From Mariniflexile sp044335535 (GTDB lineage: Bacteria > Bacteroidota > Bacteroidia > Flavobacteriales > Flavobacteriaceae), in the NCBI RefSeq assembly GCF_044335535.1, contig NZ_JBIQVZ010000004.1, forward strand, positions 275,804 to 339,803: a stretch of DNA of 64,000 bases. The letters are read 5' to 3'. Positions within the stretch are counted from its first letter, which is position 1. Each line of letters starts with the position of its first letter. The notes under the pieces are model-generated. The model saw only the letters and a program-made list of their open reading frames with translations, had not been told where the DNA came from and ran no database searches. Shown here one piece after another: positions 18,086 to 27,342 of this stretch. The position numbers were made by a program, and so were the translations under genes.

Positions 18086-20884
18086 ATGACTCAAAAAACA
18101 CAAATTAAGACCATTATTTTTTTGCTTTCTATAGTATTCACGATTCAGAATATTATGGCACAAGAAAGTGCGTCTAAATTCAAAAAAGTTCAAGAATTGG
18201 GCGGTATTGAAGAATATCTTTACGTTCCCAATGGCATAAACCTATTGTTGGTCCAGGACAATTCAGCACCTGTTGTTACCGTTCAGATTGTTTACAGAGT
18301 GGGCTCAAAGCACGAAGTGCCCGGAAATACCGGTTCTACCCATCTATTGGAGCACCTGAATTTTAAGGGAACGCCCACTTTTAATAAAAAAAATGGCAAT
18401 GCCATATTCAATGTACTGCAGGGCATGGGCGCTCAAATGAACGCCACGACTTGGAACGACAGGACAAACTATTACGAGACCATTCCCAGCGATAAAATAG
18501 AGACGGCCCTTCACATAGAAGCCGACAGGATGCGCAATTCATTACTGCTCAAAGAGGATAAAGAAGCAGAAATGACCGTGGTCCGAAACGAGTTTGAACG
18601 GGGCGAGAACGACCCAAACAGGCTTTTGAGCAAGGAAATATGGGCAACGGCCTACATGGCACATCCATACCACCACACTACCATTGGATGGCGTTCGGAT
18701 ATCGAGAATATGCCCATAGAAGTGCTGAGGGATTTTTACAATACATATTACTGGCCGGACAATGCCACCTTAACAATTATAGGCGATTACCAAAAGGAAG
18801 ACTTGTTCAAGCTTGTGGACAGGTATTTTGGAAGCATTACCAGAGCACCACACAGCATGCCACAGCCCTACACCGAAGAGCCGGAGCAATTTGGACCAAG
18901 AAGAGTGACGGTCAAAAAACCGGGGAGACAGGCCATTGTTACCATTGGATATAAAATCCCGGGAATGTTACATGAAGATTTACCGGCTTTGAATGTTTTG
19001 AGCCAAATAATGGGAAGAGGTACATCATCCATAATAAACAAAACGTTTGTGGACAACGGCACCGCACTTTACGGTTATGCAAGTGCATCCGAATTTAAAG
19101 AAGTTGGTATGTTTACCATATCACTAGGGTTTGCTCCAGAAAAAAAACATGAAGATATCAATGCGGACATGCTGGACATGGTCGAAAAAGTCAAAAAAGA
19201 AGGAGTGCTGCAAGAAGATGTGGACCGTATCGTAGCAAAGTTAAGTGCACAGACCATTCTGTCCAGAGACGGTTCCGGCAGCATTGCGGGCCAACTTACC
19301 GAAGCTATAGCAGGAGGCGATTGGAAAGACTATATTACGGGAACGGAAAGGTTAAGTAAAGTAAGCGCAGAAGATGTAAAACGTGTAGCCAATACGTATT
19401 TAAAAGAAGACCAAAGTACCACAGGCTATTTTGTGCCCCAAATACCAGGGTCAAATAACCAAAACGATACACAACCTGTTCAGTTTACACCACAAGAAGG
19501 TAAATATTTCTTCAGAGCCCCTGGCTCGCAGAACCACGAAGAAAAAACTGGAACACCTTATAGGGCATTAGCGGAAACAAGCCCTGCTTATGAAACCCTG
19601 GAAGTTTCAGATAAAGGAAATAAGTTCGAAAGAAAACAAGTCGCTGGAATTGATGTAATCTCAGCCAAAACAGGCGCTAAAGACTTTGTAACGGTAAGTG
19701 CCAGTTTTCCAATAGGAAGTTATCTAAACACAGGCAAAAACGAAGAAATACCAAGCCTAACAGCCCAAATGCTGAGTAAGGGCACACTAAAGAGCGACAA
19801 GTTTAAATTCTCTGAAAAACTTGAAAAACTGGGAGTGTCCCTAAACGTAAACGCATCAACATATACCGTTAACATCAGTTTTAAAAACTTAAAAAAAGAT
19901 GTGCACACGGTAATGGCTTTATTAGCAGAAGAACTCAGGTACCCATTGTTCGATGCCAAGGAATTTGATTTACTGAAAACACAGCGCATCAACAGTCTAA
20001 AACAAAGCCTTACAGATCCGGAGATCCAAGGAAACATTGCGCTGTTACAGGCCATGTACCCAAAAGGACACCCCAACTATCAAACGGATACGGAAACAAC
20101 CATCAAAAATATAGAGTCTGTTACTTTGGAAGATTTAAAAACCTTCCATAAAACCTATTTTGGACCAGCGGGAATGCACTTGGTAGCCGTGGGCGATGTG
20201 GACACAAAGCAGCTTTATGCCTCCATAAACGACGCCTTTAAAGGATGGAAAGGCGGTGTAACAACCAAAGCAGCCGTTATAGAACCCAGTAAGGCAAATG
20301 CAGTCACAAAAGTTATAACAATACCACAAAAGTCCAGTGCAAACATGTACATAGGCCAATATACGGGCATTGAGAGAAACCATAAGGATTTCATACCCTT
20401 TTATATTGGGACAAATATTTTAGGAGGCGGTTTTTCAGGAAGATTGATGCAGACCGTAAGGGACAGGGACGGCCTCACTTATGGAATCTATGCGAGCCAT
20501 TCCGGTCATACCAATGCAGGCGGTTATTGGAACGTAGAAGCAACGTTTAACCCTTCCTTGTTCCAGAAAGGATTGGATGCTTCTATGGTTGAGATAAAAA
20601 AATGGGTAAAAGATGGAGTTACCGAAAAAGAATTGGCAACCATAAAAACAAACCTAACGGGAAGCTTTAAGGTAGGTATGGCAACAACGGCAGGATTATC
20701 AAGAACCATATTGAGTTTTGTTGAGCGAGGGCTGGAACCAAGTTATATGGACCAGTACCCTAAAGATATCGAAGCGGCCACTTTAGATCAAGTGAATGAT
20801 GCCATTAAAAAGTACATTGATTTGGATAAGTTGATCCTAATAAAATCAGGTTCCTTGGATGAAAACGGCCAGCCACTGGAATAA
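18086..20884 (+). CDS. M16-family zinc metallopeptidase (pitrilysin/insulinase type), exported
   Basis: A 932-residue protease with a signal peptide (about 1-26, ending IMAQ). The inverted zinc motif HLLEH is at residues 86-90 in GSTHLLEHLNFKGT, with the third ligand expected in the downstream VVRNEFERGE segment. A second, non-catalytic M16 domain follows (about 510-930), containing GFSGRLMQTVRDRDGLTYG, so this is the full two-domain form. Such enzymes cut peptides enclosed in their chamber, in the periplasm or attached outside. It sits between a SusCD/TlpA block and the dsbD genes. Its third codon positions look more GC-rich than the genes to the left. Confidence 0.92.
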   Translation: MTQKTQIKTIIFLLSIVFTIQNIMAQESASKFKKVQELGGIEEYLYVPNGINLLLVQDNSAPVVTVQIVYRVGSKHEVPGNTGSTHLLEHLNFKGTPTFNKKNGNAIFNVLQGMGAQMNATTWNDRTNYYETIPSDKIETALHIEADRMRNSLLLKEDKEAEMTVVRNEFERGENDPNRLLSKEIWATAYMAHPYHHTTIGWRSDIENMPIEVLRDFYNTYYWPDNATLTIIGDYQKEDLFKLVDRYFGSITRAPHSMPQPYTEEPEQFGPRRVTVKKPGRQAIVTIGYKIPGMLHEDLPALNVLSQIMGRGTSSIINKTFVDNGTALYGYASASEFKEVGMFTISLGFAPEKKHEDINADMLDMVEKVKKEGVLQEDVDRIVAKLSAQTILSRDGSGSIAGQLTEAIAGGDWKDYITGTERLSKVSAEDVKRVANTYLKEDQSTTGYFVPQIPGSNNQNDTQPVQFTPQEGKYFFRAPGSQNHEEKTGTPYRALAETSPAYETLEVSDKGNKFERKQVAGIDVISAKTGAKDFVTVSASFPIGSYLNTGKNEEIPSLTAQMLSKGTLKSDKFKFSEKLEKLGVSLNVNASTYTVNISFKNLKKDVHTVMALLAEELRYPLFDAKEFDLLKTQRINSLKQSLTDPEIQGNIALLQAMYPKGHPNYQTDTETTIKNIESVTLEDLKTFHKTYFGPAGMHLVAVGDVDTKQLYASINDAFKGWKGGVTTKAAVIEPSKANAVTKVITIPQKSSANMYIGQYTGIERNHKDFIPFYIGTNILGGGFSGRLMQTVRDRDGLTYGIYASHSGHTNAGGYWNVEATFNPSLFQKGLDASMVEIKKWVKDGVTEKELATIKTNLTGSFKVGMATTAGLSRTILSFVERGLEPSYMDQYPKDIEAATLDQVNDAIKKYIDLDKLILIKSGSLDENGQPLE

Positions 20885-20943
20885 AATGACATGTTGGTCA
20901 ATTAATAACTTTGTTTGGATTAGTCAATTCAAAGCGGTTATTG

Positions 20944-20966
20944 GATAGGGCCGTTACGGCCCTATC
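20944..20966 (+). terminator. Strong hairpin after the M16 protease gene
   Basis: GATAGGGCCG (20944-20953) and CGGCCCTATC (20957-20966) form a perfect 10-bp stem around TTA, followed by TTTAAAAAA. It lies inside a longer open frame that begins at 20911, which argues that the next gene really starts at 21031. Confidence 0.7.
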
Positions 20967-21030
20967 TTTAAAAAACCTTAAAGAAGGGATTAATAAGATC
21001 AATAACAAGAACGTAAACCAAGCACCTATT

Positions 21031-21477
21031 ATGAAAAAAACAATCATCTTTATTACACTATTAATTTATGCCACAGGTAGCGCCCAAATCCTTGAGCCGG
21101 TAAAATGGACCACCTCGGTAACCAAAATTTCGAATACGGAGTATGAACTAGTGGCCATGGCCACCATAGAAAAAAATTGGCACCTGTATTCACAAACGGT
21201 TCCGGATGATGGTCCCATACCCACAAACTTCACCTTTGAGGGCAATGGCAATTACCTAAAAAAGGGAAACACCACTGAAGAGAAAGGGCATACCATAGAC
21301 GACCCCATATTTGATATGAAGATCACATATTTCGAGAACAAGGCTTTCTTTAAACAACGTATAAAGCTTAAGGAAAAAGCCCCCTTTAAGGTAAACGCAA
21401 CGGTCGAGTTTATGGTTTGTGATGACAGTAGGTGCTTGCCGCCTACCGAAGTAGATCTAGTGTTCAATATAAAATAA
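21031..21477 (+). CDS. Stand-alone DsbD alpha-domain-like protein
   Basis: A 148-residue exported protein equivalent to the N-terminal periplasmic domain of DsbD only. It has a signal peptide (about 1-19, ending GSAQ) and the redox-like pair Cys130/Cys135 in MVCDDSRCLPP. It lines up along its whole length with the first 150 residues of the DsbD encoded 13 bases downstream (shared PVKW.TSV.K.S.TEYEL, HLYSQ.VP.DGPI, GNTTEE.GHT.DDP). The frame is open from 20911, but ATG 21031 gives the signal peptide and avoids the hairpin at 20944. It probably acts as an extra electron carrier taking reducing equivalents from DsbD to clients such as the TlpA proteins. Confidence 0.85.
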   Translation: MKKTIIFITLLIYATGSAQILEPVKWTTSVTKISNTEYELVAMATIEKNWHLYSQTVPDDGPIPTNFTFEGNGNYLKKGNTTEEKGHTIDDPIFDMKITYFENKAFFKQRIKLKEKAPFKVNATVEFMVCDDSRCLPPTEVDLVFNIK

Positions 21478-21490
21478 ATATTAACATAAA

Positions 21491-23455
21491 ATGAAAAGAC
21501 TTTTATTGACACTAAGTGTTTTGTTGTTATCCATAACAAGCAATTCACAAGTCCTTAATCCCGTAAAATGGGCGACTTCAGTAGTGAAGTTATCAGACAC
21601 GGAATATGAACTGATCTCTACGGCCACCATAGAACCCGGTTGGCATTTATATTCGCAAATTGTACCTGAAGATGGCCCCATAGCGACAACATTTACGTAT
21701 GATGATAGCGACGGGAATTTTAAAACAATAGGGAATACTACAGAAGAAGCAGGGCATACGGTAGATGATCCCGTTTTTGAAATGAAGATTAAGTATTTCG
21801 AAAATACGGCCGTCTTCAAGCAAAAAATAGAACTGTTAAAAGAAGTAAGTACGGTTATGGCATTTGTGGAATTCATGGTCTGCGACGATGCTAGGTGTTT
21901 GCCGCCAACAGAGATTGACCTCGTATTCAACCTATCCGATAAAACACCCACAGGGACAGAAACAATACTAACAGAAACCAAGGTTTCAAAAGAAGGGAAA
22001 GGCACGGATCCAGCGTCAAACAAAGGGCTTTGGTCCATATTTTTTATAGCCTTTTTATCAGGCTTTGCAGCTTTGTTGACACCATGCGTGTTCCCCATGA
22101 TCCCCATGACGGTAAGCTTCTTTACCAAGCAGAGCAAAACCAAAGCAGCAGGAATAAAAAACGCCATTATTTATGGCATCTGTATTATTGTAATCTATGT
22201 GCTATTGGGAACGGCCGTAACAGGCATCTTCGGTGCCGATGCCCTGAATGCTCTAGCAACCAATGTATGGTTTAATATTATTTTCTTTTTGTTATTGGTT
22301 GTTTTTGCGGTATCCTTTTTAGGGGCTTTTGAAATTATGCTGCCCAACTCTTGGGCAAATAAAGTGGATTCACAAGCAGACCGTGGCGGACTCATAGGCA
22401 TCTTTTTTATGGCATTGGCATTGGCCATCGTGTCATTTTCCTGTACAGGACCCATTGTTGGTACCTTATTGGTAGAAGCAGCCTCAAAGGGCGGACTAGC
22501 ACCTATTATAGGGATGTTGGGTTTCTCATTAGCCATTGCGTTACCGTTTGCTTTGTTTGCCGCTTTCCCAGGATGGTTAAACTCATTGCCAAAATCTGGT
22601 GGTTGGCTAAATACCGTTAAAGTCGTACTCGGATTTTTAGAATTAGCCCTAGCGTTTAAGTTTTTATCACAAGCCGATTTAGTATTACAAGCGCATTTTT
22701 TAGAACGTGAAGTTTTTATTTCAATATGGATTGCAATCTTCGGAGCCTTAGCCTTTTATCTATTTGGTAAAATAAAGCTCCCACATGATTCCCCATTGAC
22801 CCATATTTCAGTGGGAAGATTAAGTTTGGGGTTAGTGGTGCTATCTTTCACGGTGTATATGATACCCGGTTTGTGGGGCGCTCCCCTCAATTTAATAAGT
22901 GCCTTCCCTCCACCCCTTGAGTATAGTGAATCTCCTTATGGCGTTGGCTTTTCCAAAATGGGTACCACTTCCGTTCTGGAAAACCATGAAGGTTTGCCAG
23001 ATGGGGGGCATTTGTTGGCTCCTCATGATATTTTGGCATTTAACGATTATGACAAAGGTTTGGCGTACGCCAAAAAAGTGGGTAAACCCGTTATGATAGA
23101 TTTTACAGGTTGGGCCTGTGTGAATTGTAGAAAAATGGAACAGAACGTTTGGCCAAAACCGGAAATACTGAATATCCTAAAAAATGAGGTAGTGTTGATT
23201 TCATTATACGTCGACGATAAGCGCCCATTAGAAGACCAAGAAATAGTTGAATCCCAATTACACCCTGGCAAAAAACTTAAATACATTGGTCAAAAGTGGA
23301 GTGAATTACAAACAGTGAAATATAAAGCAAATTCACAACCTTTTTATGTCTTGATGAATCATGATGTAGAAAATTTGATAGACCCTGTAGGATATACCCC
23401 TGATGTAGAGGAATACCATGATTGGTTAAAAAAAGGTATTTCTAATTTTAAGTAA
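21491..23455 (+). CDS. dsbD: Thiol:disulfide interchange protein DsbD
   Basis: A 654-residue inner-membrane electron conduit from cytoplasmic thioredoxin to the periplasm. In order: signal peptide (1-19), alpha domain about 22-148 with Cys131/Cys136 (CDDARC), a membrane domain of roughly eight helices from about 180 to 470 with the paired redox cysteines Cys199 (LLTPCVFPM) and Cys318 (FSCTGP), and a C-terminal thioredoxin-like gamma domain with CVNC (Cys543/Cys546). All three cysteine pairs are present, so it should be functional. It is co-transcribed with the stand-alone alpha domain upstream and is the natural reductant for the two TlpA-like lipoproteins to the left. Confidence 0.93.
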   Translation: MKRLLLTLSVLLLSITSNSQVLNPVKWATSVVKLSDTEYELISTATIEPGWHLYSQIVPEDGPIATTFTYDDSDGNFKTIGNTTEEAGHTVDDPVFEMKIKYFENTAVFKQKIELLKEVSTVMAFVEFMVCDDARCLPPTEIDLVFNLSDKTPTGTETILTETKVSKEGKGTDPASNKGLWSIFFIAFLSGFAALLTPCVFPMIPMTVSFFTKQSKTKAAGIKNAIIYGICIIVIYVLLGTAVTGIFGADALNALATNVWFNIIFFLLLVVFAVSFLGAFEIMLPNSWANKVDSQADRGGLIGIFFMALALAIVSFSCTGPIVGTLLVEAASKGGLAPIIGMLGFSLAIALPFALFAAFPGWLNSLPKSGGWLNTVKVVLGFLELALAFKFLSQADLVLQAHFLEREVFISIWIAIFGALAFYLFGKIKLPHDSPLTHISVGRLSLGLVVLSFTVYMIPGLWGAPLNLISAFPPPLEYSESPYGVGFSKMGTTSVLENHEGLPDGGHLLAPHDILAFNDYDKGLAYAKKVGKPVMIDFTGWACVNCRKMEQNVWPKPEILNILKNEVVLISLYVDDKRPLEDQEIVESQLHPGKKLKYIGQKWSELQTVKYKANSQPFYVLMNHDVENLIDPVGYTPDVEEYHDWLKKGISNFK

Positions 23456-23541
23456 TTCCATTTATAGTCATTTTATTTATTAAATCCCTTTAATTAAAAG
23501 TATATAGTTTGATTAAAGTAGCTTTTATTAAGACTCCATAT

Positions 23542-25050
23542 ATGAATATAACAAGTAAATTTTTTAAAGAAGACTTAGAATCAAAAGCGTTGAATTTAGA
23601 ACACTATTTCGAATCGTTTAGGCAAAATATAGTTGGTATAGATCAAGAGTTTGAATCACCATATGGCAGAAAGAAAATTATCTATGCCGATTGGACAGCA
23701 AGTGGCCGATTGTACAGGCCCATTGAAGAAAAGCTTCTAAACGATATAGGGCCATTTGTGGCCAACACACACACCGAAACCTCAATTACAGGAAGTGTTA
23801 TGACACATGCCTATCGTGATGCACGAAACATTATAAAAAAGCATGTCAATGCATCAAAAGACGATGTGCTGATTACCGTAGGGACAGGAATGACGGGAGC
23901 TATCAACAAATTCCAACGAATACTGGGTATTAAACTAAATGAAAATCTAAAGGATCATACAGAAGTTCCAGTAGAAAAGCGTCCCATTATTTTTGTTTCG
24001 CATATGGAGCACCACTCCAACCAAACCTCTTGGTTGGAAACCATTGCCAAAGTGGTTGTCATACCATCAAACACCAATGGTTTGCCATGTTTGGAAAGTT
24101 TGGAAAGTCTATTGATAGAGTACGGACATATACCAATAAAAATAGCGGCCATAACAGGCTGTTCCAATGTTACGGGCATCAGGACCTATTACCATGACAT
24201 TGCAAAAGTAATGCATCAAAATAATGGGTTGTGCTTTGTGGATTTTGCATGTTCCGCGCCTTATGTGCAAATTGATATGCATCCAGAAGATGAAGAGCAG
24301 TATTTGGATGCCATTACGTTTTCGCCACATAAGTTTTTGGGAGGACCGGGCACTTCGGGCGTTTTGATTTTCAATAAAAAATTATATAAAAATCTGGTAC
24401 CGGACAACCCGGGCGGAGGTACCGTAAGTTACACCAATCCTTGGGGAGACCATGACTATATTGATGATATAGAAACCCGTGAGGATGGAGGTACCCCTGG
24501 TTTTTTACAAGCAATTAGAATAGCACTTTCCATTCAGCTAAAAGAAAACATGGGCATTCAGAATATTTTGGATAGGGAACATGAGCTAAATGCCATTATT
24601 TTTGAACATTTAACTAAGATTGACAACCTTAAAATCCTAGCACCAGATCATACAGATAGGTTAGGGGTTTTTTCATTTTACATAGAAGGTGCGCACTATA
24701 ACCTAATAGTCAAATTGCTGAACGACCGTTTTGGTGTCCAGACCAGAGGTGGTTGTTCTTGTGCGGGCACTTATGGGCATTATCTGTTGAATGTGGACGA
24801 GCCTACTTCTAAATCTATCGAAAAGAAAATATTGGAAGGCTGTTTAATGGAGCGTCCTGGATGGATCCGTATGTCCATACACCCAACCATGACAAACGCT
24901 GAGGTCGAGTTTATCTGCCATGCCATAAAAGAGGTTGCAACAAATTTTAAAGATTGGGAAAAGGATTATACTTATAATGCTATTAAGAATGAATTTATTC
25001 ATAAAAGTAATGTTTCTGTTGAAAAAGAAATTACCAAAAGTTGGTTTTAA
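23542..25050 (+). CDS. Class V aminotransferase-fold protein (cysteine desulfurase-like)
   Basis: A 502-residue PLP enzyme. The PLP lysine is K264 in TFSPHKFLGGPGTSG, preceded by the cofactor Asp in CFVDFACSAPY. Late in the protein RGGCSCAGTYGHYLL (Cys405, Cys407) corresponds to the loop that carries the catalytic Cys in SufS/NifS enzymes, so removal of sulfur from cysteine or a related thiol to give alanine is plausible. It is about 100 residues longer than SufS, and no suf or isc assembly genes are nearby. The TTG at 23509 opens the frame, but ATG 23542 is preferred. An alanine dehydrogenase gene follows 113 bases later, which would consume alanine. The specific substrate is inferred, not shown. 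Confidence 0.78.
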   Translation: MNITSKFFKEDLESKALNLEHYFESFRQNIVGIDQEFESPYGRKKIIYADWTASGRLYRPIEEKLLNDIGPFVANTHTETSITGSVMTHAYRDARNIIKKHVNASKDDVLITVGTGMTGAINKFQRILGIKLNENLKDHTEVPVEKRPIIFVSHMEHHSNQTSWLETIAKVVVIPSNTNGLPCLESLESLLIEYGHIPIKIAAITGCSNVTGIRTYYHDIAKVMHQNNGLCFVDFACSAPYVQIDMHPEDEEQYLDAITFSPHKFLGGPGTSGVLIFNKKLYKNLVPDNPGGGTVSYTNPWGDHDYIDDIETREDGGTPGFLQAIRIALSIQLKENMGIQNILDREHELNAIIFEHLTKIDNLKILAPDHTDRLGVFSFYIEGAHYNLIVKLLNDRFGVQTRGGCSCAGTYGHYLLNVDEPTSKSIEKKILEGCLMERPGWIRMSIHPTMTNAEVEFICHAIKEVATNFKDWEKDYTYNAIKNEFIHKSNVSVEKEITKSWF

Positions 25051-25163
25051 TTTTTGGAGACCAGTATGTTGTTTTCTTTGAAATAGGTATTATAAAAACT
25101 AAGATACAGATTTTATGTATTTCAATATTTACAAAAATAAATTTTTAAAAAAATATAATAATT

Positions 25164-26234
25164 ATGAAAGTTGGTATTCCCATAGAAATAAAAAACAATG
25201 AAAACAGAGTTGGTATGACACCATCTGGTGTGTTTGAACTTACTAAGAGAAATCACACGGTTTATGTCCAAAAAAAGGCAGGTTTTGGAAGCGGTTTCCT
25301 TGATAAGGATTATATAGAAGCTGGAGCCATTCTTCTTGATACCATTGAGGAAGTCTACGCTACAGCAGAAATGGTAGTTAAAGTTAAAGAACCTATTGAG
25401 CAGGAGTATGATTTGATAAAACCGCATCATGTGGTATTTACTTATTTTCATTTCGCTTCAAGTGAACCACTTACAAAAGCGATGATAAAAAGTGGTGCCG
25501 TTTGCATAGCCTACGAGACTGTCGAAGATGCAGATGGTTCTCTGCCATTGTTAGTCCCCATGTCAGAGGTTGCAGGCCGCATGTCCATTCAACAAGGCGC
25601 TAAATATCTTGAAAAACCAATTAAAGGTAGAGGTATTTTATTAGGAGGTGTTCCCGGGGTACCACCCGCCAAAGTATTAATTTTAGGTGCAGGGGTTGTG
25701 GGTTTGCAAGCTGCTAAAATGGCGGCAGGATTAGGAGCTATAGTTATTATTATGGATGTAAACATGAAACAATTACGGTACGTTAGCGATATAATGCCTA
25801 AGAATGTTATCACAGAGTTTTCAAGCGAATACAATATTAGAAAACATATCAGGGATTCCGATTTAATTATTGGGGGTGTTTTATTAAAAGGAGCCAAAGC
25901 ACCAAAATTAATAACAAAGGATATGCTTAAAGACATGCGTCCAGGAACTGTAATCGTTGATGTGGCTGTAGACCAAGGGGGATGTTTTGAAACTACCAGA
26001 CCAACAACACATCAAGACCCAACTTATATTATTGATGATGTGGTGCATTACTGTGTTGCCAATATGCCTGGAGCAGTTCCTTACACATCGACCGTAGCTT
26101 TAACCAACGTAACCTTGCCTTATATTATTAAATTAGCAAATGACGGTTGGGAAAAGGCTTGTGAAAATAGTGAACCACTAGCAAAAGGATTAAATATTGT
26201 GAAAGGGGAAATAATTTATAAAGAAATAGAATAA
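25164..26234 (+). CDS. ald: Alanine dehydrogenase
   Basis: A 356-residue NAD-dependent enzyme that reversibly deaminates L-alanine to pyruvate and ammonium. Family motifs: N-terminal GIPIEIKNNENRVGMTPSG, the substrate-binding Lys in VVKVKEP (about residue 74), His in FTYFHFA (about 95), the nucleotide-binding LGAGVVGLQAAKMAAGLGA, and the catalytic Asp in VDVAVDQGG. A slightly short family member but complete. It follows the desulfurase-like gene in the same direction and is closed by a good terminator, which suggests a shared role in amino acid catabolism. Confidence 0.9.
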   Translation: MKVGIPIEIKNNENRVGMTPSGVFELTKRNHTVYVQKKAGFGSGFLDKDYIEAGAILLDTIEEVYATAEMVVKVKEPIEQEYDLIKPHHVVFTYFHFASSEPLTKAMIKSGAVCIAYETVEDADGSLPLLVPMSEVAGRMSIQQGAKYLEKPIKGRGILLGGVPGVPPAKVLILGAGVVGLQAAKMAAGLGAIVIIMDVNMKQLRYVSDIMPKNVITEFSSEYNIRKHIRDSDLIIGGVLLKGAKAPKLITKDMLKDMRPGTVIVDVAVDQGGCFETTRPTTHQDPTYIIDDVVHYCVANMPGAVPYTSTVALTNVTLPYIIKLANDGWEKACENSEPLAKGLNIVKGEIIYKEIE

Positions 26235-26347
26235 GCCTATTCCCAAGGTTATTTTAAAAACAACCTGTGCTATATAAGGTTGTAAAATGAAAAAGAAACA
26301 GTTATGTAATAATTAAAAGATAGACAAGTTTTATAAAGTTTGAAATT

Positions 26348-26379
26348 AAGGAAAGAAACCAATGTTACTTTCCTTTTTT
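26348..26379 (+). terminator. Terminator downstream of ald
   Basis: AAGGAAAG (26348-26355) pairs with CTTTCCTT (26368-26375), followed by TTTT. It is the first T-tailed hairpin after the ald stop, about 110 bases downstream. Confidence 0.65.
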
Positions 26380-27342
26380 ATATTTGTTTTATTTGGAGTG
26401 TATTTTATGCAAACTTTTTTACAAGTTATGCGTAAAATTCATTAGTTCTACCATAGTCACTTCTAAGCCTGTTCAGAATTATAGCTCTTTTGATAATTCG
26501 CCAAAAACACAAATCAAAGAATTTAAAAATTAAGAAAGGAAATTTAGCAATCACAATCCCGCCGTTTTCAGTCGTAATGTTTGAAAGCAAATAAATGTTT
26601 GTCACATTTAAAAAAGCATTACCCAACTATAACTACTTTTTATTGATCTGTTGTTAATAAACCTACAATAACAACAGTTAAGACTATTCTTAGATTTTCA
26701 TCATAAATAGAACTCCTCAGTTACATTTAAGGAGTTTTTTACCAACTTCAATTCTGTTCAATATATCGGAAAGATATCAGTTTTCATAAATGAATTCTGT
26801 GCTTTTATTTGATTGTTCTCAACCTATTTCGCAAGAAGTTAATACTGAAGAAATTTAGCAATCAATAGCCTTGCATCTTGTTTATAATGACACATCATAG
26901 CCCATTATAAGATACATTTCAAACCCTTAAGTGTAATGCAAGATGATTAAAATTGTGTTCACGAAATAAACATACGTTTGGCTTTCATCAAACAAAGTAA
27001 TAGAGAGGCAATTCCAATACGCATTGATATTTACGCATCTTTTCATTTTCTGAAAGCTACATAAGGGACATTCTTACTTAAAGGGTTTTTATAACTGATT
27101 TGAATGGATGTTTTTTACTACAATGAGGTATTCTTATAGTTACCTAACAATATGGTTTACTTCAAAAATTAATAATTAAAAAAAAAACAATTTGCCTATG
27201 GTATAAAAAAAATGCTTGTCAAGCAGAAATGCTTTAACCCTTTTTATGAAGAAAATGGGCGTAAATCAGGAAAATAACCAATTCCTCTTTATGAATTTTC
27301 AAACGTGGTTAAAATTAAACAACTATAACTAAATTTTAAAAT
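26380..27342. other. Long intergenic region upstream of the PUL
   Basis: Nearly 1 kb with no gene I can support. It contains a second hairpin with a T tail (AACTCCT 26711-26717 / AGGAGTT 26730-26736, then TTTT) that ends no visible gene, and a 15-base direct repeat GAAATTTAGCAATCA at 26539 and 26850. A minus-strand open frame at 26426-26626 has no recognisable features. A possible 28-codon leader frame (ATG 27246, stop 27330-27332) ends 10 bases before the SusC start. The SusC promoter should be in the right third, but no clear consensus was seen. Confidence 0.4.

Noticed and set aside
20911..21030. Upstream extension of the small DsbD-alpha gene
   Set aside because: The extension runs through a perfect hairpin (20944-20966) and would put 40 non-signal residues before a clear signal peptide.
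22195..22536. Minus-strand open frames inside dsbD and the M16 protease gene
   Set aside because: They are antisense shadows caused by the higher GC of these genes, with no independent features.
26426..26626. 66-codon minus-strand open frame
   Set aside because: No signal peptide, domain or usual start context. It lies in a non-coding gap and could be chance or a decayed fragment I cannot identify.
27246..27332. 28-codon leader peptide before SusC
   Set aside because: No ribosome-binding site or regulatory codon run was seen, so chance is likely. Mentioned only as a possibility.
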